From JACCVG01 sp963790245 (GTDB lineage: Bacteria; Actinomycetota; Thermoleophilia; Solirubrobacterales; Thermoleophilaceae), in the NCBI GenBank assembly GCA_963790245.1, contig CAWBNP010000002.1:1612001-1676000 (forward strand): a stretch of DNA of 64,000 nucleotides, read 5' to 3'. The notes under the pieces were generated by a model. The model worked only from the letters and a program-made list of their open reading frames with translations, was not told the origin of the DNA and made no database searches. Shown piece by piece: positions 8,547 through 16,742 of the stretch. The first letter of the stretch is position 1, and each line of letters opens with the position of its first letter. A program made the position numbers and the translations under genes.

Positions 8547-10264
8547 GGCCGCAGCTCTCAGCTCGCCTCGTCCTGCTGATCGCCATCTCGGCGCTGATGC
8601 TCCCCGCCGGGGCCAGCGCAGACGTGTTCAGCCCGGCCGCAAGGATCGATGACGGCCCGCCGAACCCGACATCGGATCCGACCCCCCGCTTCGTCTTCTC
8701 CTCACCGGACACGACCCGCTTCCAGTGCAGCATTGACGGCGGCCCATTCGTCTCGTGCGCCTCGCCGTTTGAAACCCGTCCCCTCAGCTCGGGGACGCAC
8801 AACTTCTCCGTGCGGGGAATCGGGACTCTCGGGGGAGCGGGTAACGCGGCCGCGTATCCCACGTTCACCGTTGACCTGACGGCTCCCGAGACGACTATCG
8901 ACAGTGGACCCTCGGGCACGACCACGAGTTCCTCGGCCACGTTCGGGTTCAGCTCGAGTGAATCGGGATCGACGTTCAGATGCCGGATCGACTCGGCCGC
9001 CTTCCAGGCCTGCGGCCCGTCCTTCACGGCCCGCGACCTCCCGAACGGAGCCCACACCTTCCAGGTAGCGGCGCGCGATCGCGCCGGCAACGAGGACCAG
9101 ACCCCGGCCAGCCGTTCGTTCACGGTCGCCTCCCAGCAGACCACGACGACGACCCCGACGACCACGACCCCGACGACCACGACCCCGACGACCACGACGA
9201 CGACCACCCCGAGGCCGGATGCCCCGGATACAGCGCTCGAGCCGCCGTTTGTGAGTGGTGTGATCAAGGACGACCGCCCGACGTTCCGGTTCAGTTCCAC
9301 GACCGCCGGGGTCACCTTCCGCTGCCGGATCGACGGCAGTGCGGCGCGGGCGTGCGACGACGGCTCGTTCACCGCGCCGGCGCTCACTGACGGAGACCAC
9401 CGCTTCGCCGTCGCCGCGGTCGCCGGCGGCGATGTCGAGGACCCGACGCCGGCGGAGACTTCGTTCACCGTCGATACGACTGGCCCGTCCGTCCGCATCA
9501 CCAGCGGCCCGAGGGAGTCCAAGAAGGGCACCAAGGCCGGCAAGCGCCGCGCCGTCGGGCAGCGGGCTGTCCGCTTCTCGTTCATTGCCAAGGAGCCCGA
9601 TGCGACGTTCCGCTGCAAGCTCGACAGCGCGAAGTATGCGCTCTGCACCTCGCCTCACGGACCGGAGTCGTTGAAGCCAGGACAGCATCGCTTCCGCGTG
9701 CGGGGCCTCGACACCGCCGGCAACTACGGCAAAGCGGCAAAGGTCCACTTCGTCGTCAAGAAGGACAGGGTCAAGCCCGATCCCGATCCTGACCCTGATC
9801 CGGATCCCGACCCACCGCCCCCCGCGGCCGACCCCTGCTCGCTGACGCCGACGATCATCGGAACCGAGTCGGCGGATGAGTTGCGCGGGACTCCCGGCGT
9901 CGACGTGATCCACGGCCTCGGCGGTGACGATCAGATCCGTGGCCTGGCCGGCAACGACCAGGTGTGTGGCGGATCCGGCGACGACCAGATCGTCGGAGAC
10001 GACGGTAACGATCGACTGTCGGGCGGCTCGGGCACCGATCTGATCCGCGCCGGCGCCGGCGCGGATGTCCTGCTCGGCGGCGATGGGGACGATCGTCTCG
10101 AGGGCAACGACGGTGACGATCGGCTGATGGGCGACCGCGGCTCGGACTTCCTCGTCGGCGGCGAGGGGCGTGATTTTCTCGATGGCGGACCAGACGAGGA
10201 CCGCTGCGACGGCGGCTCGGGTAAGGACAAGGGTCGCAGTTGTGAGCGCGCAACCCCGTTCTAG
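8543..10264 (+). CDS. Secreted protein: four Ig-like modules, Thr-Pro linker, beta-roll calcium-binding repeats
   Basis: This is a 573-residue paralogue of the preceding gene with duplicated modules. It has a signal peptide (to about residue 27, GASA), two Ig-like modules (about 30-115 and 116-200), a Thr/Pro linker (about 200-225), two more modules (about 226-315 and 316-405), an Asp-Pro linker (about 412-425) and a beta-roll block of about ten nonapeptides (about 435-560). Each Ig-like module has the FxC and paired Cys pattern. The Thr-rich stretch could be O-mannosylated, which would fit an actinobacterial surface protein, but that is inference. The C-terminal DRCDGGSGKDKGRSCE cap matches that of its neighbour. 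Confidence 0.85.
   Translation: MRPQLSARLVLLIAISALMLPAGASADVFSPAARIDDGPPNPTSDPTPRFVFSSPDTTRFQCSIDGGPFVSCASPFETRPLSSGTHNFSVRGIGTLGGAGNAAAYPTFTVDLTAPETTIDSGPSGTTTSSSATFGFSSSESGSTFRCRIDSAAFQACGPSFTARDLPNGAHTFQVAARDRAGNEDQTPASRSFTVASQQTTTTTPTTTTPTTTTPTTTTTTTPRPDAPDTALEPPFVSGVIKDDRPTFRFSSTTAGVTFRCRIDGSAARACDDGSFTAPALTDGDHRFAVAAVAGGDVEDPTPAETSFTVDTTGPSVRITSGPRESKKGTKAGKRRAVGQRAVRFSFIAKEPDATFRCKLDSAKYALCTSPHGPESLKPGQHRFRVRGLDTAGNYGKAAKVHFVVKKDRVKPDPDPDPDPDPDPPPPAADPCSLTPTIIGTESADELRGTPGVDVIHGLGGDDQIRGLAGNDQVCGGSGDDQIVGDDGNDRLSGGSGTDLIRAGAGADVLLGGDGDDRLEGNDGDDRLMGDRGSDFLVGGEGRDFLDGGPDEDRCDGGSGKDKGRSCERATPF
9136..9216. repeat. 15-bp tandem repeat encoding Thr/Pro linker
   Basis: Repeats of the unit CCGACGACCACGACC encode the TTTTP linker between Ig-like modules 2 and 3. 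In-frame 15-bp steps would change linker length without disrupting the gene. Confidence 0.85.
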
Positions 10265-10309
10265 ATCCGCGGTCCGCCCGAGACCACCCGGCAAATAGAG
10301 TCAGCGGCC

Positions 10310-13300
10310 GTGAGCAAGCCGCTTCCCGCCGTCGACCCGCGCCAGTCCTTCCCCGAACTCGAGGAGCGGGTGCTCGAGCGGTGGCGGGAGCGAGACGTGT
10401 TCGCCGAATCGATGCGGCGGCGCGAGGGCGCCGAGCGGTTCACCTTCTTCGAGGGCCCGCCGACCGCCAACGGCCGGCCCGGATCCCACCACGTGCTCGC
10501 GCGCGTCTTCAAGGATGTCTTCCCGCGCTATAAGACGATGCGCGGCTACTCGGTCGGTCGCAAGGCGGGTTGGGATTGCCACGGGCTCCCGGTCGAGCTG
10601 GAGATCGAGCGCGAACTCGGTCTCTCGACCAAAGAGGAGATCGAACGCTTCGGCGTCGCCGAGTTCAACCGGCGCTGTCGCGAGTCGGTGCTGACCTACA
10701 TCGAGGAGTGGAACCGGCTTACCGACCGGATCGGCTTCTGGATCGACACTGACGATGCCTACTTCACGCTGACCAACGAGTACGTCGAGTCGGTCTGGTG
10801 GTCGCTGGCCGAGGTCTGGAAGGCGGGTCGTCTCTACGAGGGGCACAAGGTCGTTCCCTACTGCCCGCGCTGCGGGACCGCCCTCTCCTCGCACGAGGTC
10901 GCTCAGGGCTACAAGGACACCGTCGATCCGTCGGTCTACGTCCGCTTCCCATTACGCGACGAGCCCGGGGTCTCGCTGCTCGGCTGGACGACGACCCCGT
11001 GGACGCTGATCTCCAACGCGGCGCTGGCCGTCAACCCCGAGGTTGACTACGTGCGCGTCCAGGTCGCCGGGGAGACCCTGATCCTCGCGGCAGCCCTGGC
11101 GGGCGCCGTGCTGGGGGAGGAAACCGAGGTCACGTCGACCTTCAAGGGCTCCGAGCTCGCCGGCCTGCGCTACGAGCCGCCGTTTGACTACGTGACCGAC
11201 TTCGGCGAGCACGGCCACACCGTGCTCGAAGCCGATTTCGTCACGACCGACGAGGGCACCGGCGTGGTCCATACGGCGGTCGCCTTCGGTGAGGACGACT
11301 ACCGGCTCGGCGAGCAGTATGGGCTCAAGGTCCAGAACCCGGTCCGCCTCGACGGTACCTTCGACAACCGGGTCCCCCCGTTCGAGGGCCGGTTTGTCAA
11401 GGAGGCCGACGCCGACATCGTCGCGGCGCTGCGCGACTCCGGCCGGCTGTTCCGCGACCAGCCCTACGAGCACGCCTACCCCCACTGCTGGCGCTGTGGC
11501 ACGCCGCTCCTCTACTACGCGAAGACCAGCTGGTACGTGAAGACGACCGAGGTGCGCGACCAGATGCTCGCCGAGAACGAGGGCATCGGCTGGCACCCCG
11601 AGCACATCAAGCACGGCCGCTTCGGCAACTGGCTCGAGAACAACGTCGACTGGGCCCTTTCGCGTGAGCGCTACTGGGGGACGCCGCTCCCGATTTGGCG
11701 CTGCGACGGGGAAGGCTGCGCCGAGGAGCTCTGCGTCGGCTCGGTTGCCCAGCTCGCCGAGCTCGCCGGCGAGGTTCCGGAAGACCTGCACAAGCCGTAC
11801 ATCGACGAGGTCTCGTGGGACTGCGCCGCGGAAGGGTGCAGCGGGTCGATGCGCCGGACCCCGGAGGTGATCGACGCCTGGTGGGACTCCGGCTCGATGC
11901 CGTTCGCCCAGTGGCACTACCCGTTCGAGAACGAGGCGGAGTTCAAGGCGCACTTTCCCGCCGACTACATCTGCGAGGGGCTCGACCAGACACGCGGCTG
12001 GTTCTACTCCCTGCTGGCGGTCTCGACTCTCCTGTTTGACCGCAGCTCGTATGAGACCGTCCTGTGCCTCGGGCTGATCGTCGACCCCGACGGCCAGAAG
12101 ATGTCGAAATCACGGGGCAACGTTGTCATTCCATGGGAGGTGATCGATGCCCACGGCGCCGATGCCTTCCGCTGGTACTACTTCACCTCCAAGCAGCCCT
12201 GGGACGGTTACCGGTTCTCCGTCGACGCCGTCGGCGAATCGGTCCGCCAGTTCATGCTGCAGCTCTGGAACACGTACGGGTTCTACGTCCTCTACTCGAA
12301 CGCGAACGGGGTCGAGCAGCGGCCGCAGGCGACCGCCGCCGACCTGTCCGATCTCGACCGTTGGGCGCTCTCACGGCTCGGAGGCACCGTCGAGCTGGTC
12401 ACCGAGCGGATGGACGGCTACGACACGACCGCGGCCGGCCGCGCAATCGCCGAGCTCGTCGAGGACCTCTCCAACTGGTACGTCCGCCGCTCTCGCCGGC
12501 GGTTCTGGGATGGCGACCGGGCAGCTTTCGCCACGCTGCTCACCTGTCTGATCGACATCTCGAAGATGCTCGCCCCGCTGACGCCGTTCATCGCGGACGA
12601 GATCTACGAGCAGCTCGATGGCGAGCTCGCGTCGGTCCACCTGTGTGATTTCGCCGAGTACGACCCCGCCGGGCGCGATCGGCAGCTCGAGTGGGACATG
12701 CAGGTCGCCCGCGACGCGGTCGAGCTCGGCCGCGCTGCACGCGCCCAGGCGACGGTCAAGGTCCGCCAGCCCCTGCGCGAAGCGGTGATCGTCGCCGCCG
12801 ATCGGGAGCGCGCGGCGATCGAGCGGTTCGAGCCGCTCGTGCTCGAGGAGCTGAACGTCAAGTCGCTGCGCTACGTCTCCGAGGCCGACGAGCTGGGGCG
12901 GGTAGAGCTCAAGCCGAACTACCGGACCTTGGGGCCGCGGTTCGGCAAGAGCATGCCCCAGGTCGCCGCCGCCGTTGCGGCGTTGGACGCGGGGCACGTC
13001 TCGACGACGTTGCGCGAGGGTGGCGCGGTCGGGCTCAACGTCGACGGGCGCGAGCACGGCCTCGGCACCGACGACCTGCTGATCACGCTCCAGCCGCCGG
13101 ACGGCTACCAGCTCGAGCGCGCCGGTCGTCATGCCGTCGCGCTCAACCTCGAGCTCGACGAGGACCTGCTGCGCGAGGGTCTCGCGCGCGAGATCGTCCA
13201 CGCCGTCCAGATCGCGCGCAAGGAGGCCGGCTTCGATGTCTCGGACCGGATCTCGCTCGCTCTAGGCGGAGATGAGGAGCTGCTCGCGGCGGCGCGAGCC

Positions 13301-13417
13301 CACGAGCAGGTGATCGCTGCCGAGACGCTCGCCACGGCGGTCTCATACGACAGCACCGATGGATCGACCACCGCTGTCGACGGTCGCGCCCTGATCGTCG
13401 GCCTGACCCTCGCCTAG
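10310..13417 (+). CDS. ileS: Isoleucine-tRNA ligase, eukaryote-like (IleS2) type
   Basis: This enzyme charges tRNA-Ile with isoleucine in the cytoplasm. The 1035-residue protein has the HIGH-type motif as GSHHVLARVF (about residue 62), the KMSKS motif (about residue 597), a Cys4-like zinc segment YCPRCGTAL (about 184), a second CWRCGTPLLYY (about 395), and an editing domain between. Its length and a long C-terminal region after the anticodon-binding domain fit the eukaryote-like form common in Actinobacteria, which is often naturally less sensitive to mupirocin; sensitivity here is unknown. The gene starts at GTG only about 45 bp after the preceding gene, so there is no room for a T-box leader. 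Confidence 0.95.
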   Translation: MSKPLPAVDPRQSFPELEERVLERWRERDVFAESMRRREGAERFTFFEGPPTANGRPGSHHVLARVFKDVFPRYKTMRGYSVGRKAGWDCHGLPVELEIERELGLSTKEEIERFGVAEFNRRCRESVLTYIEEWNRLTDRIGFWIDTDDAYFTLTNEYVESVWWSLAEVWKAGRLYEGHKVVPYCPRCGTALSSHEVAQGYKDTVDPSVYVRFPLRDEPGVSLLGWTTTPWTLISNAALAVNPEVDYVRVQVAGETLILAAALAGAVLGEETEVTSTFKGSELAGLRYEPPFDYVTDFGEHGHTVLEADFVTTDEGTGVVHTAVAFGEDDYRLGEQYGLKVQNPVRLDGTFDNRVPPFEGRFVKEADADIVAALRDSGRLFRDQPYEHAYPHCWRCGTPLLYYAKTSWYVKTTEVRDQMLAENEGIGWHPEHIKHGRFGNWLENNVDWALSRERYWGTPLPIWRCDGEGCAEELCVGSVAQLAELAGEVPEDLHKPYIDEVSWDCAAEGCSGSMRRTPEVIDAWWDSGSMPFAQWHYPFENEAEFKAHFPADYICEGLDQTRGWFYSLLAVSTLLFDRSSYETVLCLGLIVDPDGQKMSKSRGNVVIPWEVIDAHGADAFRWYYFTSKQPWDGYRFSVDAVGESVRQFMLQLWNTYGFYVLYSNANGVEQRPQATAADLSDLDRWALSRLGGTVELVTERMDGYDTTAAGRAIAELVEDLSNWYVRRSRRRFWDGDRAAFATLLTCLIDISKMLAPLTPFIADEIYEQLDGELASVHLCDFAEYDPAGRDRQLEWDMQVARDAVELGRAARAQATVKVRQPLREAVIVAADRERAAIERFEPLVLEELNVKSLRYVSEADELGRVELKPNYRTLGPRFGKSMPQVAAAVAALDAGHVSTTLREGGAVGLNVDGREHGLGTDDLLITLQPPDGYQLERAGRHAVALNLELDEDLLREGLAREIVHAVQIARKEAGFDVSDRISLALGGDEELLAAARAHEQVIAAETLATAVSYDSTDGSTTAVDGRALIVGLTLA

Positions 13418-13956
13418 TTCGCCTCGCCCCCGTTGATGAAGGGAACCTCGCCGAGCCCGCGCTCGTCGGCGAGGGTGTCGGTGATGTGCCGGATGCTGAT
13501 CGCGTCGAGGATCGAATGGAACGATCCGTCCTCGTTGAAGTTGACGTTCGACCCCGCGACACGGACGAAGATCACGGTGTCCTCGGTGTTGTCGGCGGGG
13601 GCGAAGAACGTGTGTACCGACCCTCCCGGCTCGTATAGATAGGACCCCGCCGTCTGGGGCTGGTCCTGGTACTCCTTGTACATCCAGCGGCCGCTGATGG
13701 TGTAGACCTCGGCCGGACCGGTGTGGTAGTGGATCTGGATCTCCGCACCGGGCTCGAACCTCGCCAGCACGACCCACTCGTTGCCCTCGAGGTCGAGCCG
13801 CAGCGGCTTGAAGTGGATGCCCTCGCCGAGCGAGTTCTCGATCAGCGGCACCTCCGATTCGTTTACCGTCAGCAGCCGTCCCTGGGGGAGCGAGACGATC
13901 GGTAGCGGAGACCCGCTGGAGGTCGAGGCGGGCACGGGGGCGGTGGAGATCGACAC
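13414..13956 (-). CDS. Cupin protein of the 2,4'-dihydroxyacetophenone dioxygenase type
   Basis: This 180-residue single-domain cupin likely binds a non-haem metal. The GTG start was chosen because an AAGGAG site lies just upstream and residues before it are not conserved-looking. The metal site is H76, H78, E83 (QIHYHTGPAEVYTISGRW) and H116 (GSVHTFFAP), the standard cupin 3-His-1-Glu set. The GRWMYKEYQDQPQTAGSYLYEPGG segment resembles DAD and acetylacetone-cleaving dioxygenases, which break C-C bonds in small ketones. The substrate is unknown. It converges on ileS with a four-base overlap and is the last gene of a minus-strand run with tautomerase and thioredoxin. Confidence 0.8.
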   Translation of the reverse strand: MSISTAPVPASTSSGSPLPIVSLPQGRLLTVNESEVPLIENSLGEGIHFKPLRLDLEGNEWVVLARFEPGAEIQIHYHTGPAEVYTISGRWMYKEYQDQPQTAGSYLYEPGGSVHTFFAPADNTEDTVIFVRVAGSNVNFNEDGSFHSILDAISIRHITDTLADERGLGEVPFINGGEAN

Positions 13957-14024
13957 GGGAGGCTCCTTCGTGGGGGGGTCGGCTCGGTCGAACCTACCGC
14001 CCGCCGGCTCCCATGTGAACGGGC

Positions 14025-14204
14025 TCAGCCCTGCAGGTCGCCGCCGATCGCCCACTCCGACTTGGGCGATTCGACGAACCTGACCCAGACGTGCTCGCGC
14101 TGGGTCTTGCCGACATCGACCAGCAGGTCGGTCAGCTTACGAGCGATCTCCGCCTTTTGCTCGGCCGAGCGGCCTTCGTACCACTCGACCGTCACGATCG
14201 GCAT
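14025..14204 (-). CDS. 4-oxalocrotonate tautomerase family protein, 59 aa
   Basis: This very small enzyme subunit begins MPIVTVEWYEGRSAEQK, so after Met removal it has the catalytic N-terminal Pro1 of the tautomerase superfamily. Family members of this size assemble into hexamers and interconvert enol and keto acids. The conserved basic residues near 10-12 and 36-39 (EGR and TQREHV) fit. The body continues through VWVRFVESPKSEWAIGG. It lies four bases after the thioredoxin stop and just before a cupin dioxygenase-like gene, so a shared small-ketone or aromatic catabolic task is possible but speculative. Confidence 0.88.
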   Translation of the reverse strand: MPIVTVEWYEGRSAEQKAEIARKLTDLLVDVGKTQREHVWVRFVESPKSEWAIGGDLQG

Positions 14205-14208
14205 CCGG

Positions 14209-14538
14209 CTAGGCGGCGAGCGCGGGCTCGAGTTCGGCGACGATCTTCTTCTTCGGCTTCGCGCCGATCACCTTGGTAGCGACCTGACCGTTCTTGAAGA
14301 GAATCAACGTCGGGATAGAGAGGACCTCGAACTGCTGGGCGGTCTGCTGGTTCTCGTCGATGTTCAGCTTGACGACGCGCAGATCGGAGCGCTCGGCGTC
14401 GAGCTCCTCGAGCTCGGGGGCAATCACGCGGCAGGGACCACACCAAGGCGCCCAGAAGTCGACCAGGACGGGCGTCTCTGACTCGATTACCTCCGCCTGG
14501 AAATTATTGTCAGTGACTTCGGTGAGCGATCCGGCCAT
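14209..14538 (-). CDS. trxA: Thioredoxin
   Basis: This 109-residue cytoplasmic disulfide reductase has the active site WCGPC (W32, C33, C36), the cis-Pro loop SIPTLILFKNG and the LVDFWAPWCGPC strand-helix typical of TrxA. The ATG is preceded by a good AGGAGG site eight bases upstream. It is the first gene of a tight minus-strand run with a tautomerase and a cupin protein. Thioredoxin reductase is not in the window. No unusual residues are seen. Confidence 0.95.
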   Translation of the reverse strand: MAGSLTEVTDNNFQAEVIESETPVLVDFWAPWCGPCRVIAPELEELDAERSDLRVVKLNIDENQQTAQQFEVLSIPTLILFKNGQVATKVIGAKPKKKIVAELEPALAA

Positions 14539-14626
14539 GTGGTCCTCCTGTTAGGGGCTTTGGTAGGGCACTTCAGAAAGTATAGCGTTGGCACGGCAAC
14601 GGTCGCCAAGTGTAGGCTCCGCGACG

Positions 14627-16021
14627 ATGGCGGGGGAGCGAGCCAGCGGACGGCACATCATCCTGACGGCGGCGATTGCGGCGATGGGCGGCCTGTTGTT
14701 CGGCTACGACACGGGCGTGATCGGCAGCGCAATGCTGTTCATCAAGGCCGAGTTCGCTCTCTCGGCCTTCGAGCAGGGGCTGGTCGTCGGGCTCGTCCCG
14801 GTCGGCGCGATCTTCGGCGCTCTCGCCTCGGCGGCCCTCTCGGATCGGTACGGGCGCAAGGTCGTGATCACGGGCGCCTCGCTCGTGTTCATCGCGGGCA
14901 CTGCGCTCGCCGCGCTCGCCGCTGACGTGATTGCGTTGGGCGGCGGCCGGCTCGCGATCGGCATCGCGATCGGGTTCGCCTCGGCCTGCTGCCCGGTCTA
15001 CATCTCCGAGGTCGCTCCGAAGGAGATCCGCGGCCGCCTGGTCACCCTCTTCCAGCTCGCGGTGACGATCGGCATCCTGGTTGCTTACCTTGCGGGCGCC
15101 GGACTGTCCGGCTCTGGCGACTGGCGCGCGATGGTGGCGATCGGGATAGTGCCCGCGTTCGTGCTGTTGATCGGCATGGTCCGGATGCCCCAGAGCCCGC
15201 GCTGGCTCGTGATGATCGGCGCCGGCAGCGAGGCCCGAAAGGCGCTGCTCTACCTCCATCCGGATGACACCGAGGAGCAGCTCGAGGAGGAGATCGAGGA
15301 GATCCGCCTCGGGCTCTCGACCGAGAGCGGCAGCTACCGCGAGCTCGTCTCGCCGCTCGTGCGGATGGCACTGTTCGTCGGCGTCGGGCTTGCGATCCTC
15401 CAGCAGGTCACCGGTATCAACACGGTCATCTACTACGCGCCGACGATCTTCAAACTCGCCGGGATCGATTCCTCGACCTCGGCGATTCTCGCCGGTGGCG
15501 GCGTTGCGCTCGTTAACGTCGTCGCGACCATCTGGGCCCTGCGGCTGGTCTCCCAGCACGGCCGGCGCACGTTGCTGCTCGTCGGGGTCTCGGGCATGAC
15601 GATCTCGCTGATGGTGCTCGGCGCCGCCTTCACGCTCGACGACGGCGGACTCGTCGCGACGGTCGCGATCGTGAGCCTGATGGTCTACGTACTGTCGTTC
15701 GCGATCAGCCTCGGCCCGATCTTCTGGATTCTCAACGGCGAGCTCTACCCGACACGCGCCCGCAGCAAGGCGGCCGGCCTGGCGACGACCGCCAACTGGC
15801 TGTTCAACTTCATCGTCTCCCTGACCTTCCTGACGCTGATCGGCGCGCTCGGAACCACCGGGACCTTCTGGCTCTACGGTGCGATCAGCCTCCTGACGAT
15901 CGCGTTCGTCGCGCGCTTCGTCCCCGAGACCAAAGGCCGCTCGCTCGAGGAGATCGAGAACGACTGGCGGGCGCGTGTGGGGTTGGAGCCGCTAGGCGGG
16001 TCGCCGGCGCCCGAGTCTTAG
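14627..16021 (+). CDS. MFS sugar porter family transporter
   Basis: This 464-residue inner-membrane transporter of the sugar porter family (XylE, GalP, AraE, GlcP type) would be a proton symporter. Diagnostic motifs are GYDTGVIGSAMLF in TM1, DRYGRK in loop 2-3, PQSPRWL at the end of TM6, QQVTGINTVIYYAPTIF in TM7 and PETKGRSLEEIE at the C-terminus. Twelve hydrophobic segments are evident. The ATG chosen lies 39 bases inside the longest frame, because the upstream part lacks family similarity. Glucose, xylose or inositol are candidate substrates. Its 3' end overlaps the convergent glycosyltransferase gene by 30 bases. Confidence 0.92.
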   Translation: MAGERASGRHIILTAAIAAMGGLLFGYDTGVIGSAMLFIKAEFALSAFEQGLVVGLVPVGAIFGALASAALSDRYGRKVVITGASLVFIAGTALAALAADVIALGGGRLAIGIAIGFASACCPVYISEVAPKEIRGRLVTLFQLAVTIGILVAYLAGAGLSGSGDWRAMVAIGIVPAFVLLIGMVRMPQSPRWLVMIGAGSEARKALLYLHPDDTEEQLEEEIEEIRLGLSTESGSYRELVSPLVRMALFVGVGLAILQQVTGINTVIYYAPTIFKLAGIDSSTSAILAGGGVALVNVVATIWALRLVSQHGRRTLLLVGVSGMTISLMVLGAAFTLDDGGLVATVAIVSLMVYVLSFAISLGPIFWILNGELYPTRARSKAAGLATTANWLFNFIVSLTFLTLIGALGTTGTFWLYGAISLLTIAFVARFVPETKGRSLEEIENDWRARVGLEPLGGSPAPES

Positions 16022-16720
16022 CGCCGGGACCTTCCAGATCGCTTCCAGGGCGATACGGGCGTTCATCTTGGAGGTGCCGAGTTCGCGCTCGCGGAAGATG
16101 ATCGGCACCTCGACGACCTCGAACCCGGCCTGCACGGCGCGATAGGTCAGCTCGATCTGGAAGCCGTACCCGTCGGCGTGGATCGAGTCGATGCCGATCC
16201 GCTCGAGGACCGCGCGGTTGAAGCACTTGAAGCCGCCGGTCAGATCCCGCACCCGCAAGCCCAGCACGAGCCGCGCGTAGAGCGATCCGCCGCGACTGAT
16301 CAGCCGGCGCGGGAGCGGCCAGTCGAGCACGCCGCCGCCGGGGACGTAGCGGGAGCCGAGCACGAGGTCGGCCGAATCGGACGCCTCGATCAGCCGCGGC
16401 AGGTCGGCCGGGTCGTGGGAGAAGTCGGAGTCCATCTCGAGCACCAGCTCGGCGCCGGCGGCGAGCGCCTGCCGGAAGCCCGCGACATAAGCACGGCCAA
16501 GACCCTCCTTGTCCGCACGGTGCAGGACCGCGACCTCGGCGAACTCGGCGTCGAGCCGATCGGCGATCTCCCCGGTTCCGTCGGGGGAGTTGTCGTCGAC
16601 GACCAGAACGTGGAACGGCCGGCCGGTACCGAGCAGGCTCGCGTGGACCGCGCGAACGAACCGCTCGATGTTCTCGGCCTCGTCATAGGTCGGCAGAATC
16701 AGCCAGGCGCCCCCGTTCAT
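15992..16720 (-). CDS. Polyprenol monophosphomannose synthase-like GT2 glycosyltransferase
   Basis: This 242-residue cytoplasmic-face GT-A enzyme likely transfers mannose (or another hexose) from a nucleotide sugar to polyprenyl phosphate. The product would feed mannosyltransferases that build lipoglycans or O-mannosylated proteins. Motifs include LPTYDEAENIERF at the N-terminus, VVDDNSPDGTGEIADRL, the metal-binding EMDSDFSHDP (about residues 95-104), and LTGGFKCFNRAVLE plus FREREL near the C-terminus. These match dolichyl-phosphate mannose synthase without the C-terminal membrane domain found in some homologues (Ppm1 D2 type). The Thr-rich secreted proteins nearby could be end targets, which is inference. 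Confidence 0.88.
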   Translation of the reverse strand: MNGGAWLILPTYDEAENIERFVRAVHASLLGTGRPFHVLVVDDNSPDGTGEIADRLDAEFAEVAVLHRADKEGLGRAYVAGFRQALAAGAELVLEMDSDFSHDPADLPRLIEASDSADLVLGSRYVPGGGVLDWPLPRRLISRGGSLYARLVLGLRVRDLTGGFKCFNRAVLERIGIDSIHADGYGFQIELTYRAVQAGFEVVEVPIIFRERELGTSKMNARIALEAIWKVPALRLGRRRPA

Positions 16721-16742
16721 CGGCGCCTACTCTAGGCGTCTG

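Noticed and set aside
9136..9216. CRISPR-like array
   Set aside because: Contiguous 15-bp coding repeats for a Thr-Pro linker.
7422..10264. RTX toxin operon
   Set aside because: N-terminal signal peptides are present and no type I secretion genes or acyltransferase are nearby.
8404..10294. Two long minus-strand ORFs opposite the Ig-like/beta-roll genes
   Set aside because: They are antisense to repeats with clear protein motifs and have no domain signs of their own.
10265..10309. T-box leader for ileS
   Set aside because: Only about 45 bp separate ileS from the preceding stop.
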